From NCBI GenBank assembly GCA_963678675.1, contig OY783199.1:9508356-9572355 (forward strand): a stretch of 64,000 bases of DNA. Reading direction: 5' to 3'. Positions 63,908 through 64,000 of the stretch are shown piece by piece (position 1 is the stretch's first letter; the number at the start of each line of letters is the position of its first letter). The stretch comes from Xiphydria camelus (lineage: Eukaryota > Arthropoda > Insecta > Hymenoptera > Xiphydriidae). The position numbers were made by a program, and so were the translations under genes. The notes beneath the pieces were generated by a model, which made no database searches, was not told the origin of the DNA, and worked only from the letters and a program-made list of their open reading frames with translations.

Positions 63908-64000
63908 TATACAGGAATTGGAACGCCTTTGCGTTCAATAGTCAATCCATCCATCCATACGAGATTTCGTGGTTTCGTGGTTTCGCCACTAGCCTGCTGG

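Overview
The window looks like insect nuclear DNA, most likely hymenopteran (ant or wasp). It has AT-rich introns, CpG-rich islands, canonical GT-AG introns, dense small DNA transposons, and one multi-exon insect glucose-dehydrogenase-type gene. It also contains a 200-N assembly gap at 24962-25161. The species call is inference; the eukaryotic and insect call rests on the spliced GMC oxidoreductase. Layout: The only confident protein-coding gene lies on the minus strand. It is a complete GMC oxidoreductase (glucose dehydrogenase [FAD, quinone]-like, 614 aa, 7 coding exons) running from the ATG at 35559 down to the stop at 2251. All six intron phases agree. Exons 2-7 lie between 7091 and 2251. 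Exon 1 lies 28.3 kb away (35559-35349), and the split falls inside the FAD-binding glycine loop. Everything from 7092 to 35348 is therefore intron 1. Intron 1 is a transposon sink. It holds a piggyBac-like TTAA element with a pogo-like element nested inside it (8349-9543), a MITE split by another TTAA insertion (9953-10685), and near-perfect foldbacks at 20245-21007 and 24076-24746. It also holds a 30-bp tandem array that reads as a decapeptide repeat (25162-26225), a 2.3-kb PIF/Harbinger-like palindrome flanked by TTA (26476-28804), and the first copy of a 1.5-kb element with CAGGTCT subterminal repeats (29004-30517). Upstream of the gene (35.6-64 kb) I see no complete gene. There is a CpG-rich block (36.3-36.9 kb) that could hold the gene's promoter or 5' leader, and one orphan exon-like ORF with a good splice donor (about 51.1-51.3 kb). 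The rest is mostly foldback and TIR elements, among them a 1.9-kb palindrome (41965-43903), a tangle of inverted and direct repeats (44.1-48.3 kb), a CAGGG-ended foldback (49484-50496), a pogo-type element keeping only the C-terminal zinc finger of its transposase (52131-53409), a palindrome with a tRNA-like pol III promoter in each arm (54796-56434), and a piggyBac-like MITE (58350-58940). A four-element nest at 59142-61926 includes the second, inverted copy of the 1.5-kb element, which carries a TTA-flanked insertion whose empty site is seen in the first copy. Recurrent theme: at least five hairpin MITEs with unrelated interiors share the same end, TA-flanked CCGNATG. Transcription of the oxidoreductase would carry several long, highly paired inverted repeats in one intron, so this locus could produce hairpin RNAs; that is inference. 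No CRISPR, rRNA, operon or prokaryotic feature is present.
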